DNA of 31,054 nucleotides from a virus. Numbering within the stretch: position 1 is the stretch's first letter; each line of letters opens with the position of its first letter. Shown here one piece after another: positions 1 through 8,940 of this stretch. The DNA lies in IMG/VR virus record IMGVR_UViG_3300002141_000039, positions 1 through 31,054 of that record. One strand, written 5' to 3'. Below the pieces are notes generated by a model that made no database searches, was not told the DNA's origin, and saw only the letters and a program-made list of their open reading frames with translations. Both the position numbers and the translations under genes were made by a program.

Positions 1-2
1 CG

Positions 3-971
3 TTACTTAACCCAATCCCACTTTGAACCATTGTCATAGAAATATTTGATAGTTTTATTCAATCCGTCTTCTAAAGACACACTCGGTCTTCGAGAAATAA
101 CTCCGTGGAGTTTTGTGTTATCCGATTGTAAATGCCAGATTTCCCAAGGTCTTACACGGGATTGTTCCGTTTCAATTATGGTTTCGGAGTGTCCCATAAG
201 TTTACCAATTTGGATAGCCAAGTCGTAAATACGAACACCTTCTTCGCTACCCATGTTATACACCTCTCCGAAATTTCCATTCTCAAGAAGTTCAACCGCC
301 ATACGAACTGCATCACCAGCATACAAGAAATCTCGGAATGAGTTGTTACCCAACCTAACGACATTGCTCTTTGCCAATTGAGAAATAATCTCAGGAATGA
401 CATATTCGTGAGTTTCCCGTTCACCGACACAGTTGAACTGTCTCAATGAAAGTGCGGGAACTTTCGCTTCTCGCCATCTGACTTGGACCAATCCATCGGC
501 TGCGAGTTTGGAAACTCCATACGTCGAATGTGGTTCAACTGGATCACTTTCCTTAATCTTACCCTTCAAGTCACCGTAAATTTCTGCAGAGGAAACTTGT
601 AACAATCCTTTAATCTTAGACTTCTGACATGCGTTTAATACCTTCAAAACTGCCGTTGCATTAATATCGAAAAAGTGCATTGGTCGTTCAAAACATTCTG
701 GAATGTATGGTTCGGCTGCGTAATTGAACACATACTCAATCTTATGTTTTTCAAAAATACGAACCAATTCGTTTTCATCATCACGAATATCGGCCCATAC
801 AAACTTAGCTTTAGGATTGATATTTTTGGTCTTACCGGTGATTAAATTGTCGATGACAATTACATTACACCCACGTTCGTCCGCTAAATAATCCACTAAA
901 TGAGAACCGATAAATCCAGCTCCCCCGATCACACATACGTTACAATTTTCAATTTTTCTTATATCATTCAT
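3..971 (-). CDS. NAD-dependent sugar-nucleotide epimerase/dehydratase
   Basis: Extended short-chain dehydrogenase/reductase of the UDP-glucose 4-epimerase/dTDP-glucose dehydratase type, 322 aa, a normal length. The N-terminal Rossmann motif GGAGFIG is at residues 16-22, followed by an acidic residue at the end of the second strand (VIDN, about 39-42). The catalytic SSAEIYG stretch (about 127-133) and YGVSK (Tyr151, Lys155) are intact. It would interconvert or dehydrate a nucleotide-activated sugar in the cytoplasm; the exact substrate cannot be read from sequence. It is the last gene of the leftward glycan run and starts 3 bases after the stop of the methyltransferase gene. GGGAG lies about 11 bases before the ATG. 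With the aminotransferase upstream it suggests an amino- or deoxy-sugar pathway (inference). Confidence 0.93.
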   Translation of the reverse strand: MNDIRKIENCNVCVIGGAGFIGSHLVDYLADERGCNVIVIDNLITGKTKNINPKAKFVWADIRDDENELVRIFEKHKIEYVFNYAAEPYIPECFERPMHFFDINATAVLKVLNACQKSKIKGLLQVSSAEIYGDLKGKIKESDPVEPHSTYGVSKLAADGLVQVRWREAKVPALSLRQFNCVGERETHEYVIPEIISQLAKSNVVRLGNNSFRDFLYAGDAVRMAVELLENGNFGEVYNMGSEEGVRIYDLAIQIGKLMGHSETIIETEQSRVRPWEIWHLQSDNTKLHGVISRRPSVSLEDGLNKTIKYFYDNGSKWDWVK

Positions 972-974
972 AAT

Positions 975-1466
975 TTATTTGACTCCCACAATTAAAAAGT
1001 CTCTACTTGGGTTGTTGTGGAAATATCCATCTCCAACCTGAATATCACTAAAACCTACGTCATACATGATTCTACCGAGAGTTTCGGGACACCAGCACCA
1101 TTTATGACCTACCGTAGTATCACCACCGAATAACTGTAAAACACCATTGATTCCATTTATCAAATCCGCATCCGAATGGTCCATAATAAACTTTGCAACA
1201 GACTTTAAATTACCAGTTTCTATAATAACCTTGCCACCCGGCTTTAACCAACTATACCACCGGTGCATTAAAACGGGCATTTCTTTCAAAGATATATACA
1301 TTGCAAAATGTGATAAAATGATTTCTTCAACAACATTTTTTTCCCATTCTAAAGAAAAAACGTCGGCTTCTTTATCAACCCGTATATTTCCATGATACAT
1401 TGATTTATTATCAATGTTGATATACCCATCCAAATATAACTGACCAGATGCTAAATTTAATTTCAT
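975..1466 (-). CDS. Class I SAM-dependent methyltransferase-like protein
   Basis: A 163-aa protein with a short SAM-binding motif at the N-terminus (LNLASG, residues 3-8), an acidic loop (NIDN) after the next strand, and the late-strand motif LKPGGKVIIETGN typical of small class I methyltransferases found in glycan loci. The ATG at 1466 overlaps the aminotransferase stop as ATGA, so I prefer it to an upstream non-ATG start that adds nine residues. Known relatives methylate sugars or act within glycosyltransferase clusters; the acceptor here is unknown. It lies between the aminotransferase and epimerase genes, so a role in tailoring the same sugar is the simplest reading. Confidence 0.82.
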   Translation of the reverse strand: MKLNLASGQLYLDGYINIDNKSMYHGNIRVDKEADVFSLEWEKNVVEEIILSHFAMYISLKEMPVLMHRWYSWLKPGGKVIIETGNLKSVAKFIMDHSDADLINGINGVLQLFGGDTTVGHKWCWCPETLGRIMYDVGFSDIQVGDGYFHNNPSRDFLIVGVK

Positions 1467-2542
1467 ATGAAAGATTTCTTTATCACTCCACAAATAAAGT
1501 CTATTTGTTTATTTGTCAATTTTGTATATGTTGGTAAAATAATTCCATTCTTGGCAATATACTCCGCATTTTCCAAAACCTCACCACTGTTTATAAACGG
1601 TTGTTTGTGAAGAGGGTAGAAAGTATGACGATAATCAATACCCGATTCTGTTAAATCTACCAACACTTTCTCAATATTTTCCTTAATTATAATGGTGTAA
1701 TACCAAAAAACATTGTCATTTTCCAATCCACTATACGGCAATTGAATAGGTTCCAATTTACTTAAATGATGACTATATCGTTTCGCAATCCGTCTTCGTT
1801 GTTTTATGGTCTTATTAATATTCTTCAATTGTCCCAATCCTATACAACAACTAATATTGTTCAATCGGAAGTTAAAACCTACGTCGGAGTGAATATATCG
1901 TTTTCTATCGGTGAAGTTCAAATTTCTTAACAAACACAACTTGTCATACACATCCACATCATCGGTCAATACCATACCACCCTCACCCGTCGTGATTATC
2001 TTATTTGCATAAAATGAAAATGTGCTAATATCACCAATCGAACCGGCTCTGGTTCCGTTAAATTCAGCCCCATGAGCCTCCGACGCATCCTCAATTATCT
2101 TGATATGGGGGTAATCACGTTTTAACTTACTTACCTCATTTACATTCAATACCAACCCATACATATCCACCAAAAGTATTGCGGATGTGTTGTTGGTTAT
2201 TTTCGTTCTCACCGATTCAAACGATACATTCCACGTTATCTTATCCGAGTCACAGAATACCGGGATTAGTCCATTTTCCGTAATTGCCGTTAAACACGAT
2301 ACAATCGTCAGGGTTGGAAGTATGACTTCTGACCCCTTGGGGAGATTCAAGGCCTTTATAGCCAAGTATAGGGCCACCGTGCCGTTACTACATGTGACAG
2401 CATACTTACGATTGCAGTAGAAGGCCATTTCCTTCTCAAACAACACAATCTCTGGTCCGTTAGCGATAAACCCCTCGTTTATTGCATTCTTTGCCCAAAC
2501 CTTGTCTTCTTTGTATAAATGTGGAATGGAAGTGGGTATCAT
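1463..2542 (-). CDS. DegT/DnrJ/EryC1/StrS-family sugar aminotransferase
   Basis: A 359-aa PLP-dependent aminotransferase of the type that converts keto-sugar nucleotides to amino sugars. Visible signatures are the cofactor pocket (CSNGTVAL, about 51-58), the EDASEAHG motif (150-157), and the Schiff-base lysine in SFYANKIITTGEGG, with Lys181 as the candidate catalytic residue. The length is normal for the family. The start codon overlaps the upstream glycosyltransferase stop by four bases (ATGA), which indicates translational coupling. Together with the epimerase/dehydratase at 3-971 it supplies a plausible two-step route to a nucleotide-linked amino sugar. The substrate is not known. Confidence 0.93.
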   Translation of the reverse strand: MIPTSIPHLYKEDKVWAKNAINEGFIANGPEIVLFEKEMAFYCNRKYAVTCSNGTVALYLAIKALNLPKGSEVILPTLTIVSCLTAITENGLIPVFCDSDKITWNVSFESVRTKITNNTSAILLVDMYGLVLNVNEVSKLKRDYPHIKIIEDASEAHGAEFNGTRAGSIGDISTFSFYANKIITTGEGGMVLTDDVDVYDKLCLLRNLNFTDRKRYIHSDVGFNFRLNNISCCIGLGQLKNINKTIKQRRRIAKRYSHHLSKLEPIQLPYSGLENDNVFWYYTIIIKENIEKVLVDLTESGIDYRHTFYPLHKQPFINSGEVLENAEYIAKNGIILPTYTKLTNKQIDFICGVIKKSFI

Positions 2543-3390
2543 AAATTAAATGCGTTCTTACGGTATAGAATTGGTCCAATGGTTCCTTTATTATGAATCA
2601 TAAACTGACCAACAATCGTTGATTCAATTACCTTACTCCCAACAGGAGATAATTCACCCAATGGTTCACATAGGTTATTATAATTCAACTTCATACCTTT
2701 TCTAACCGCATCAAATGTATGACAGTCTGTTTTGTATTTCAACTTTAAAATGTCACCATTTAACCAAAATTGAAAATTTGCCTGAATGAAGTCTAACGTT
2801 CCCGGTAATTTTACATTAAAGGCTATAAATCCCGTTTCAGTGTGGGTATCTTTATCCGTCGATGGGACGGTGTTTGTACACACATATTGTCCATTAACAT
2901 ACCCACCGTGTCTCATTATTTTGAAATTTTCACGACCTAAGAAAGCAATGTGATAATCAGATAACATGGTGTTGAAAAAAGAATCATCAATCTCTTGAGT
3001 GAAGAGACAGTCGGAATCAATTGAACAGAAATTCTCACCAATCAACTCCGATGCGTATTTAATTGCAGCAACTGGCCTAAACCACTTGACACTTCGAGGA
3101 CTCGAATATTCATCCGTGAATTGAATTTTACCGGATAACACCGAGTCAACGAATGGTATAATTCGGATGTCACGATATTCATACGTCATGAGATTTACAA
3201 TCACAATTTGGGGATTTGTGACATATTTACTTAACCAGTCTGGATAATACTCGGTGTATAAATCTTCTTGATTTTCGAAAAAAACGTAGAGTTTATGAGG
3301 TTTGTTTTTTTGCGTATCAATGAATGACTCAATCATCTCCCGACCACAAATTTCATAAATATCTCTTGTTAACGTTGTTATAAAAATCAT
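2539..3390 (-). CDS. Putative glycosyltransferase (GT-A-like)
   Basis: A 283-aa protein. The N-terminus (MIFITTLTRDIYE) and the central DSD-containing CSIDSDCLF resemble GT-A transferases, where a DxD motif binds the metal and nucleotide sugar. A second region carries HTETGFIAFN followed by aromatic and acidic residues. I do not recognise the exact family. The ATG at 3390 follows the upstream stop as TAATATG with a GAGGCGG-like SD sequence, so I prefer it to a GTG nine codons upstream. It overlaps the aminotransferase start by four bases. Its place in the cassette supports transfer of a sugar; donor and acceptor are unknown. Confidence 0.65.
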   Translation of the reverse strand: MIFITTLTRDIYEICGREMIESFIDTQKNKPHKLYVFFENQEDLYTEYYPDWLSKYVTNPQIVIVNLMTYEYRDIRIIPFVDSVLSGKIQFTDEYSSPRSVKWFRPVAAIKYASELIGENFCSIDSDCLFTQEIDDSFFNTMLSDYHIAFLGRENFKIMRHGGYVNGQYVCTNTVPSTDKDTHTETGFIAFNVKLPGTLDFIQANFQFWLNGDILKLKYKTDCHTFDAVRKGMKLNYNNLCEPLGELSPVGSKVIESTIVGQFMIHNKGTIGPILYRKNAFNL

Positions 3391-3391
3391 A

Positions 3392-4054
3392 TTAACCGCC
3401 TCTATTTTCCGAGACACTAAAATCTCTCATATATCTATTATTCGATTCTTCTTGTTTTGCCATCGTTTTGTTATGAATTAGAGACAAATCATAATCAAAC
3501 GGTAGTTGGGAAATAACTTTGGCACCAACGACACGTTCATGTAATCTTTTCTCCCAACGAATTTCCGGTAAATTCTTGAAAATTCTGGTTTGTGGGTCTG
3601 GCCAATTGACTATACGTTTACCATTATAGTCTGTTAATCTCCAGCCCCATTTACGTGCATACTCATCATTTACACCAACGAAGTCGTTTATACGTGAAAC
3701 CCAAAACAATTCAACCTCTGGATTAAGGTTCAATATATCTCGTAAATTGGCTAAAAGCGTTTCACTTGGAATTTCATCCGCATCAATTTGAAAAATGTAT
3801 TTTCCACGACATAGGGATTTACCGTAGTTTTTATGTTCGCCGTAGTTTTTATTCAGGTGATGTTTTTCAACTCTGTAAAATGGAATTTTGGATACAGTAT
3901 CCAGAATATTCAATGTCTCCACATCATCACTATAATCATCTAATATAACACATTCAGCATTCAGACTATCAATAAATAACAAATCCAATAACGGTTGGAG
4001 TTGTTTTCCTTCGTTTTTACACGTCACTAAATAACTGATAAAAGGTTTACTCAT
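3392..4054 (-). CDS. Family 2 glycosyltransferase
   Basis: A 220-aa GT-A protein. The N-terminal ISYLVTCKNEG strand-loop and ILDDYSDD are typical of GT2, and FQIDADEIP contains the DxD metal-binding motif. It is shorter than many GT2 enzymes but has the whole donor-binding half. Three in-frame starts are close together: a TTG at 4081, ATG at 4063 and ATG at 4054. GGAG lies 11 bases before the 4054 ATG but only 2 before 4063, so 4054 is preferred with moderate certainty. Its SD sequence sits inside the last codons of the GIY-YIG endonuclease gene, so that gene cannot be lost cleanly without affecting this start. Confidence 0.88.
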   Translation of the reverse strand: MSKPFISYLVTCKNEGKQLQPLLDLLFIDSLNAECVILDDYSDDVETLNILDTVSKIPFYRVEKHHLNKNYGEHKNYGKSLCRGKYIFQIDADEIPSETLLANLRDILNLNPEVELFWVSRINDFVGVNDEYARKWGWRLTDYNGKRIVNWPDPQTRIFKNLPEIRWEKRLHERVVGAKVISQLPFDYDLSLIHNKTMAKQEESNNRYMRDFSVSENRGG

Positions 4055-4055
4055 A

Positions 4056-4877
4056 TTATTCATATCTCCATATGAATCCAAACGCGGATTTTCGGGTACC
4101 CCTACATACAGAATAAATTTCCCCGGTTTGTTTTGGTTTTTTTATAAATTCACACGCAACCGGTGCATTCTCATGTTTTTTTATAAATTTTCCATCTTTC
4201 GAAAATTGAAGGATAGGTTTTAATTTCATTCTTTGTATTTTCTTCGTTATTTCAGATCTATTTTTACATATTTCTTTAGAAACCTTTTTTCTATTTTTAT
4301 GTCGTACATACCACCCATTCTCTTTCAAAAATCTTATTAAAAGTCCTAAATCACAATTCAATATATCACAAATTTCTGTTGTAGAATGGGTTTTATACAA
4401 TCTATATATAATATCAGACTGTGGTTTTAATTTTCTTTTACCTGTGTTTAACATTGTTGCCCTTTGTAAATTCTCGATAGATGTTTTTAATCTATCCGAT
4501 TCCAGTGATGATTGGGACATTTTTGTTTTGCTTAAATCGGTATGTTTATATCCAGAGATACCTTCTCCACCTAAAGTTAAATTACATAATATACCACCGT
4601 CCATTTTTCGACCATATTTTGAAATCTCAGACATTTCTAATTTTAGAGCCGATTCTTCTGAAATTCCCTCCACCACTTTATCGTATATAACATTCAATCC
4701 ACCATTCAATACTTTTTTGATTTTATTAAATAATAATATATTGTTATGTGGTATTTTATTGTTTTTAACAAACTCCACATGTGAATACATCCTATTACCT
4801 ATACCTTTCCCAACATAAAAAGGTAATGAATTTCTTGGATCAATTAAATGATATACATAATATGACGACATATTCAT
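4056..4877 (-). CDS. GIY-YIG homing endonuclease with NUMOD-like DNA-binding modules
   Basis: A 273-aa free-standing endonuclease. The GIY-YIG domain is at the N-terminus: YYVYHL (6-11) is the GIY strand, FYVGKG (20-25) the YIG strand, and Arg29 follows at the usual distance. A NUMOD3-like stretch (GISGYKHTDLSKTKMS) lies near residues 106-121 and a C-terminal NUMOD1-like segment (ILQFSKDGKFIKKHENA) near 221-237. This is the domain order of phage seg-type and intron-encoded homing enzymes. The gene lies between two glycosyltransferase genes and is more AT-rich than they are, consistent with separate acquisition. There is no sign of a host intron. Activity and target site are unknown. Confidence 0.88.
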   Translation of the reverse strand: MNMSSYYVYHLIDPRNSLPFYVGKGIGNRMYSHVEFVKNNKIPHNNILLFNKIKKVLNGGLNVIYDKVVEGISEESALKLEMSEISKYGRKMDGGILCNLTLGGEGISGYKHTDLSKTKMSQSSLESDRLKTSIENLQRATMLNTGKRKLKPQSDIIYRLYKTHSTTEICDILNCDLGLLIRFLKENGWYVRHKNRKKVSKEICKNRSEITKKIQRMKLKPILQFSKDGKFIKKHENAPVACEFIKKPKQTGEIYSVCRGTRKSAFGFIWRYE

Positions 4878-4906
4878 AACTATTAACTAATTGAACAAAA
4901 ACTGGA

Positions 4907-6220
4907 TTATTTATCATCAATCTTATTTAATTTTGGAAGATTCAACCTTTTCAGGGATGGTAATACAATCTTTTGTTCTGTTGGAAACTCTGGAACATAT
5001 TTGTCCAACATTGCGTGGAATTGTTTATCAATGGTTGACTCGTTGAACTTCTCTGCATTATGCACTCTCAATTTTTCAGCCTTGACTAACAACTTATCAT
5101 AATTCTCAATCACCCCACGCATTTTTTGTTTTGCCTTTTCATAGTTTACAAAAAACCAACTAGATTCTTTTATCAACCATTGATTTGCGGATTCTGGTGC
5201 AATTTGTTTTACATCTCCGGGTAATAAATTTGCCATAGATTCATCTAAAAAATCTAAATGACCACTCCAATTGGAGGCCATAACCGGTTTTCCACTCAAA
5301 CTCGCCAACAATAATGGGTGTCCATATCCCTCTCCATGTGTGAAACTGATATGAGTCTTTACCTTGTCATGATTCAACAATGCGTTTAATTCTTTATCTG
5401 ACAACTCACCGTGTAGAAGATATACATTTGGCATATCAGTTCCACCAACCTCATTTCTAATTGCGTTGATACGATTCAAACACTCAGCCTTATCTACCTT
5501 AGAAAAAGAGACACCACTAGTTTTGAGTATCAACGCCGGACGATTCTTCTCACCCTTAAATGCTTCACAGAATGTCTTTATTAACATTCCGATGTCTTTT
5601 CTATCACTATACAGTCCATTTGAATGTGTCCATTGTCCGACGAATAGAAAACAAAATTCCTCTGGAATTGTTGATAATACTTCATCTATGGAAGATTCTT
5701 TTTCATCCGTCTTTTTATACACAGTTGTATTTGCGCCCCAATTGACAACTTCCATCGGTTTAGTCAACTTGACTTCTTCTTTTTGTCCATTTGGGTGTTG
5801 TTTTGTAAACGACACTTTTTCAAAAACATCTTTATTGAATTTGGATAAGACGAAGTTGACATGCATTTTATTCAAACCCTCCATCCACTCACCCGCTGGA
5901 ATGGTTGTTTCAATACCTGCGGTCATACCAATGTTGAATTTCGCTGGTGCTTGAAATTCGCTTGGAATGGTCATTTGAATGAAAACCTCCGCTTGTTTAT
6001 TCAATGGTTCTCTTAAAATTCTATTGAATAACTGTCGTTCAGCTTCATCATTCAATTCTTCAAGTGAATTTTTAGATGGACACCCACCCCATCTCGTTGG
6101 GACTATTTTTAAGTCGAATAGCCCATACCTCAAAAGAGATTTCGCTATTGCCATACTCCACTCCCCATATCCACTCCTAGTAAATAAAGGAGATTGTAAT
6201 ACACATATTGGTTTATTCAT
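4907..6220 (-). CDS. Family 4-like (group 1) glycosyltransferase
   Basis: A 437-aa GT-B protein. The N-terminal domain begins with LQSPLFTRSGYGEWS, a glycine-rich acceptor-side loop. The C-terminal domain has FLFVGQWTHSNGLY and the donor-binding segment HGEGYGHPLLLASLSGKP, in which the first glutamate of the usual E-x7-E pair is present and the second position is replaced. It would transfer a sugar from a nucleotide donor in the cytoplasm; the acceptor is unknown. Its ATG overlaps the stop of the zinc-finger endonuclease gene by four bases (ATGA). No strong SD sequence is visible, so coupling to the upstream gene may matter. Confidence 0.85.
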   Translation of the reverse strand: MNKPICVLQSPLFTRSGYGEWSMAIAKSLLRYGLFDLKIVPTRWGGCPSKNSLEELNDEAERQLFNRILREPLNKQAEVFIQMTIPSEFQAPAKFNIGMTAGIETTIPAGEWMEGLNKMHVNFVLSKFNKDVFEKVSFTKQHPNGQKEEVKLTKPMEVVNWGANTTVYKKTDEKESSIDEVLSTIPEEFCFLFVGQWTHSNGLYSDRKDIGMLIKTFCEAFKGEKNRPALILKTSGVSFSKVDKAECLNRINAIRNEVGGTDMPNVYLLHGELSDKELNALLNHDKVKTHISFTHGEGYGHPLLLASLSGKPVMASNWSGHLDFLDESMANLLPGDVKQIAPESANQWLIKESSWFFVNYEKAKQKMRGVIENYDKLLVKAEKLRVHNAEKFNESTIDKQFHAMLDKYVPEFPTEQKIVLPSLKRLNLPKLNKIDDK

Positions 6221-7080
6221 AAATTTAAATCTTTTTCTGTAATAATTCTATAAGTTAGGTTTTTCCGTTTACAATATTCGATTCCAGCATTTATTTTTAA
6301 AGGGATGTAAAACTTTTCACATTTTAATAGTTTTTCAGGCTTTACTTCCTCAACTATACAATCGTTTATTAGAAAATCTGGTATATACTTCCTCCGTTTT
6401 CCAAAATAGTCAATATATTCTATTCTAATTCCATGTTTTTTGGTCCAATATAATCCCAAACCATCCAACTGTTTCATCCTAATAAGTTCATATGAACTAT
6501 CATAATAATTACTCTCCCCATTAATTTTGGAAAAATAGTAACCTTTATGTGACGACGTGGTGTAGGGAATATTTATTCCCATAGATATATCATACGCCAT
6601 GTTATCATTATAACATTTTTTTGAACAATATTTACCATATCCATATTTTATTTTTGATTGAACTATATTAAACGTTTCATTACACCATAGACATATCACA
6701 TCAACCCGTTTAGTAAAATCTTTGACACGTTTTTTACACCCAACCCGTTTACATTTTACATTACAAAATTTCTGTATTGAGTTTGTTGTAGAATATTCTA
6801 ATCCACATGATTGACATTGTTTTATTTTTAACCCACTCTCTTTTCTTTTTTTTAAAAAAGATAATCGACAATTGTTATTACAAAACTTTTTAATATTAAC
6901 CCGACTTTTAATAGTTTCTGATATATTTCCACAATTATGACATGAGAACGATATTCTATCTCTAGTCAATATTTTACCCAAATCTGCACATTGCCTAGAA
7001 CAGTAAATTCCTTTACCAACTTTTACCCTATTTAGTTGGACATTAAATATAGAATTGCACTGTCTACATATTTTCTTCAA
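6217..7080 (-). CDS. Zinc-finger PD-(D/E)XK nuclease, probable homing endonuclease
   Basis: A 287-aa protein with two parts. Residues 1-160 carry four CxxC...CxxxC zinc modules (Cys5/8/27/31, 47/50/67/71, 89/92/106/110, 130/133/152/156). Residues 190-265 look like a PD-(D/E)XK nuclease: Glu198 in SSYELIR, Pro234-Asp235 in YIPDF, then Glu245-x-Lys247 in VEEVKP. This arrangement fits mobile, sequence-specific phage endonucleases. The start is a TTG overlapping the dUTPase stop as TTGA, supported because the first zinc cysteine is residue 5 and AAAGAG lies 7 bases upstream. The end overlaps the next glycosyltransferase by ATGA. The composition is AT-rich. Target unknown. Confidence 0.75.
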   Translation of the reverse strand: MKKICRQCNSIFNVQLNRVKVGKGIYCSRQCADLGKILTRDRISFSCHNCGNISETIKSRVNIKKFCNNNCRLSFLKKRKESGLKIKQCQSCGLEYSTTNSIQKFCNVKCKRVGCKKRVKDFTKRVDVICLWCNETFNIVQSKIKYGYGKYCSKKCYNDNMAYDISMGINIPYTTSSHKGYYFSKINGESNYYDSSYELIRMKQLDGLGLYWTKKHGIRIEYIDYFGKRRKYIPDFLINDCIVEEVKPEKLLKCEKFYIPLKINAGIEYCKRKNLTYRIITEKDLNL

Positions 7081-7595
7081 TTTTTTTCTCTTTCTCTAAC
7101 AACGTCGATATACTTTTTATAAATAACAACTATTGGTTGTTGCTCATATAATTTAACTAAATTGTCTGGAACATTGATGACTGGCTTATCGGTGCTTCCA
7201 AAACCACCAGACCGATTGGTTTCAGTTAAATCATCCACTTCCTCAAAAGTGTAATTATCATAACTTTCAAATATGATTTGCGAAATTCTATCACCGACTT
7301 TAACGGTGTATGAACTTTCACCCAAATTTATCAAAATTACACCAACCTCATTACGATAGTCGGAATCAATAACTCCCGCCAGAACATCTACACCATATTT
7401 GAATGCTAATCCACTTCTAGGAGCAATACGTCCATATTTTCCAACGGGAATAGCCATGGCCCAACCAGTTTTGAACAACTTACGTTCTAAAGGTTTCAGT
7501 TCGTAATCCTCAAGTGAGTAGAAATCATAACCGGCTGCTCCCTCGGTTCCTTTAGTCGGCACCATCGCTAATTCATGTAATCTCTTTAATTTCAT
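7077..7595 (-). CDS. dut: dUTP diphosphatase (dUTPase)
   Basis: A 172-aa trimeric-type dUTPase that hydrolyses dUTP to dUMP, keeping uracil out of DNA and feeding dTMP synthesis. All five family motifs are visible: AAGYDFYS near the N-terminus, APRSGLAFKYG, AGVIDSDYRNEVGV with the catalytic Asp, GDRISQIIFE, and the C-terminal RSGGFGSTD that closes over the site. About 35 residues follow motif 5, longer than the minimal enzyme. The ATG at 7595 is chosen over a TTG three codons upstream. No SD sequence is visible; an extended -10 element ends 9 bases before the ATG. The gene sits inside the glycan cassette, away from the other nucleotide genes. Confidence 0.96.
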   Translation of the reverse strand: MKLKRLHELAMVPTKGTEGAAGYDFYSLEDYELKPLERKLFKTGWAMAIPVGKYGRIAPRSGLAFKYGVDVLAGVIDSDYRNEVGVILINLGESSYTVKVGDRISQIIFESYDNYTFEEVDDLTETNRSGGFGSTDKPVINVPDNLVKLYEQQPIVVIYKKYIDVVREREKN

Positions 7596-7604
7596 ATTTG
7601 ACAA

Positions 7605-7613
7605 ATTATACCA
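7605..7613 (-). promoter_or_regulatory. Candidate extended -10 promoter for the dUTPase gene
   Basis: The minus strand reads TGGTATAAT, a perfect TGn-TATAAT extended -10 element, in the 27-base gap before the dUTPase gene. No good -35 box is seen. The predicted start of transcription would lie almost at the ATG, giving a near-leaderless mRNA, consistent with the missing SD sequence. Sequence match only. Confidence 0.35.
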
Positions 7614-7622
7614 ATAATAGAC

Positions 7623-7952
7623 TTATTCAAGTTCTTTTACATTCTTCATCTTCTTATCCAAGATTTGAATATATTCTTTAATCAACTGTAATTCTTTTAT
7701 ATCCACCTTCACCGTTTTTTTGGTGGTCTTCTTGGTTGATTTTTTCTTATCTACATACTGCATGTAGAAAATAACCCCAAAATGACTCTCGATATTATCC
7801 AACTGTTTTTTGAAACCATCTTTCGTCAAAAACTTTTTAGACACGGCATTTGGAATTACCAATTTTCGTGAATGTTCAGTTTTTTTTGTGAAGTGTCTCA
7901 AGAGTTCATCTTTGGTTCCCATTAGAACTTTTATGCGTTTTTCACAAATCAT
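7623..7952 (-). CDS. Hypothetical lysine-rich small protein
   Basis: A 109-aa protein I do not recognise. The central part is mixed (FGVIFYMQYVD), then a lysine/threonine-rich linker (KKKSTKKTTKKT, about 69-80), then a likely helix rich in leucine, isoleucine and lysine to the C-terminus. No signal peptide or membrane segment is apparent. It lies between the C-terminal half of the split glycosyltransferase and the dUTPase gene, codirectional with both. The start at 7952 has no obvious SD sequence; an ATG ten codons further in is possible. The basic linker could bind nucleic acid, but this is only a composition argument. Confidence 0.6.
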   Translation of the reverse strand: MICEKRIKVLMGTKDELLRHFTKKTEHSRKLVIPNAVSKKFLTKDGFKKQLDNIESHFGVIFYMQYVDKKKSTKKTTKKTVKVDIKELQLIKEYIQILDKKMKNVKELE

Positions 7953-7958
7953 ATGTGT

Positions 7959-8939
7959 TTAAGTTTTTGTCATTTCTGATATTTCCTGTTTTACTTTGTC
8001 AATGTCGATTTTAGGAATTTCAAATCCCAAACAACCATTTGGCATATTGTGACCAACATGTTCATCGGGTGTATGTAAACTAAATGGTTTTTCTGGTATG
8101 AAATTCGCAATGGTGAAATCCATCGCTTTGATAAATTGTGCAGCCAAATTCTTGTGGTTCAATCCACCCTCATTCAACGCCCAACGACGTCCTTCTGCAC
8201 CGAATTTCTCACGGGTTTCGTTATCAATCAAATACCAATACATCATAGCGTCTGCGACATCTTCCCACTTACATAAATCATCGAAGATATACGGTGTTGG
8301 TGGCGAACCTTGAACAACCCTAGCGGATGGCCATACTGGCTTTGCCCAGACACCATGACGACTATATCGACGAACGTTATTGGAACCAAAATCTAAATCA
8401 AATTCAACGGGGTTACCATTATCATCAATTTGCCCAATTTGGTCCTGTAAACCACCAGTTACGTTGACAATAACCGGTGTTCCAGCAACAATAGACTCAG
8501 CCACACTCAAACCGAATCCTTCATTAGAACTGATATTGACTGTTACATCTGCGATATTGTATAATACGTTCATATCTTCTGGACTATAACGGTGTTCTAA
8601 AACCAATGTATTATATCCCTTCAAAAAGGCTTCTTGAATGGCTCCTAAATCGGTTCCCGCATCCAACACCTTCTCGGTATGTAGAATTAAAATACATTCA
8701 TCCGCCTTGTCTTTTGGAAGATTTTCACAGAACGTTCGATAAGCCAACATTATATTGGCTGTTCTCTTACGATTTATGTTACGACTATTGTAGAAAAATA
8801 CAAATTTGTAATTTTTTTCACCAAAAATGGTTTTTTTAAATTTGACTACATTATCATCAGATTTATCCAATGGTTTAAAAACGTCGTAATTTATACCATG
8901 TGGAACGTAATGTAATAGATGTTTTCCTTTTACTGACAT
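7959..8939 (-). CDS. Glycosyltransferase, C-terminal (donor-binding) half of a split GT-B enzyme
   Basis: A 326-aa protein that begins where the second Rossmann domain of a GT4-type enzyme normally begins: HYVPHGINYDVF is the inter-domain segment, FFYNSRNINRKR the first strand-loop, and SSNEGFGLSVAESIVAGTPV the donor-binding E-x7-E motif (EGFGLSVAE). The N-terminal acceptor domain is missing and is encoded by the gene immediately upstream (8941-9504). The ATG follows that gene's stop as TAATATG, in another frame, and has its own strong SD sequence (AAAGGAG, 8948-8954), so it is likely made as a separate chain. The two chains probably act together as one sugar transferase (inference). Confidence 0.85.
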   Translation of the reverse strand: MSVKGKHLLHYVPHGINYDVFKPLDKSDDNVVKFKKTIFGEKNYKFVFFYNSRNINRKRTANIMLAYRTFCENLPKDKADECILILHTEKVLDAGTDLGAIQEAFLKGYNTLVLEHRYSPEDMNVLYNIADVTVNISSNEGFGLSVAESIVAGTPVIVNVTGGLQDQIGQIDDNGNPVEFDLDFGSNNVRRYSRHGVWAKPVWPSARVVQGSPPTPYIFDDLCKWEDVADAMMYWYLIDNETREKFGAEGRRWALNEGGLNHKNLAAQFIKAMDFTIANFIPEKPFSLHTPDEHVGHNMPNGCLGFEIPKIDIDKVKQEISEMTKT

Positions 8940-8940
8940 A

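Noticed and set aside
5466-5954. Plus-strand frame of 162 codons
   Set aside because: It lies wholly opposite the GT-B gene at 4907-6220, whose motifs are clear; the translation has no recognisable domain.
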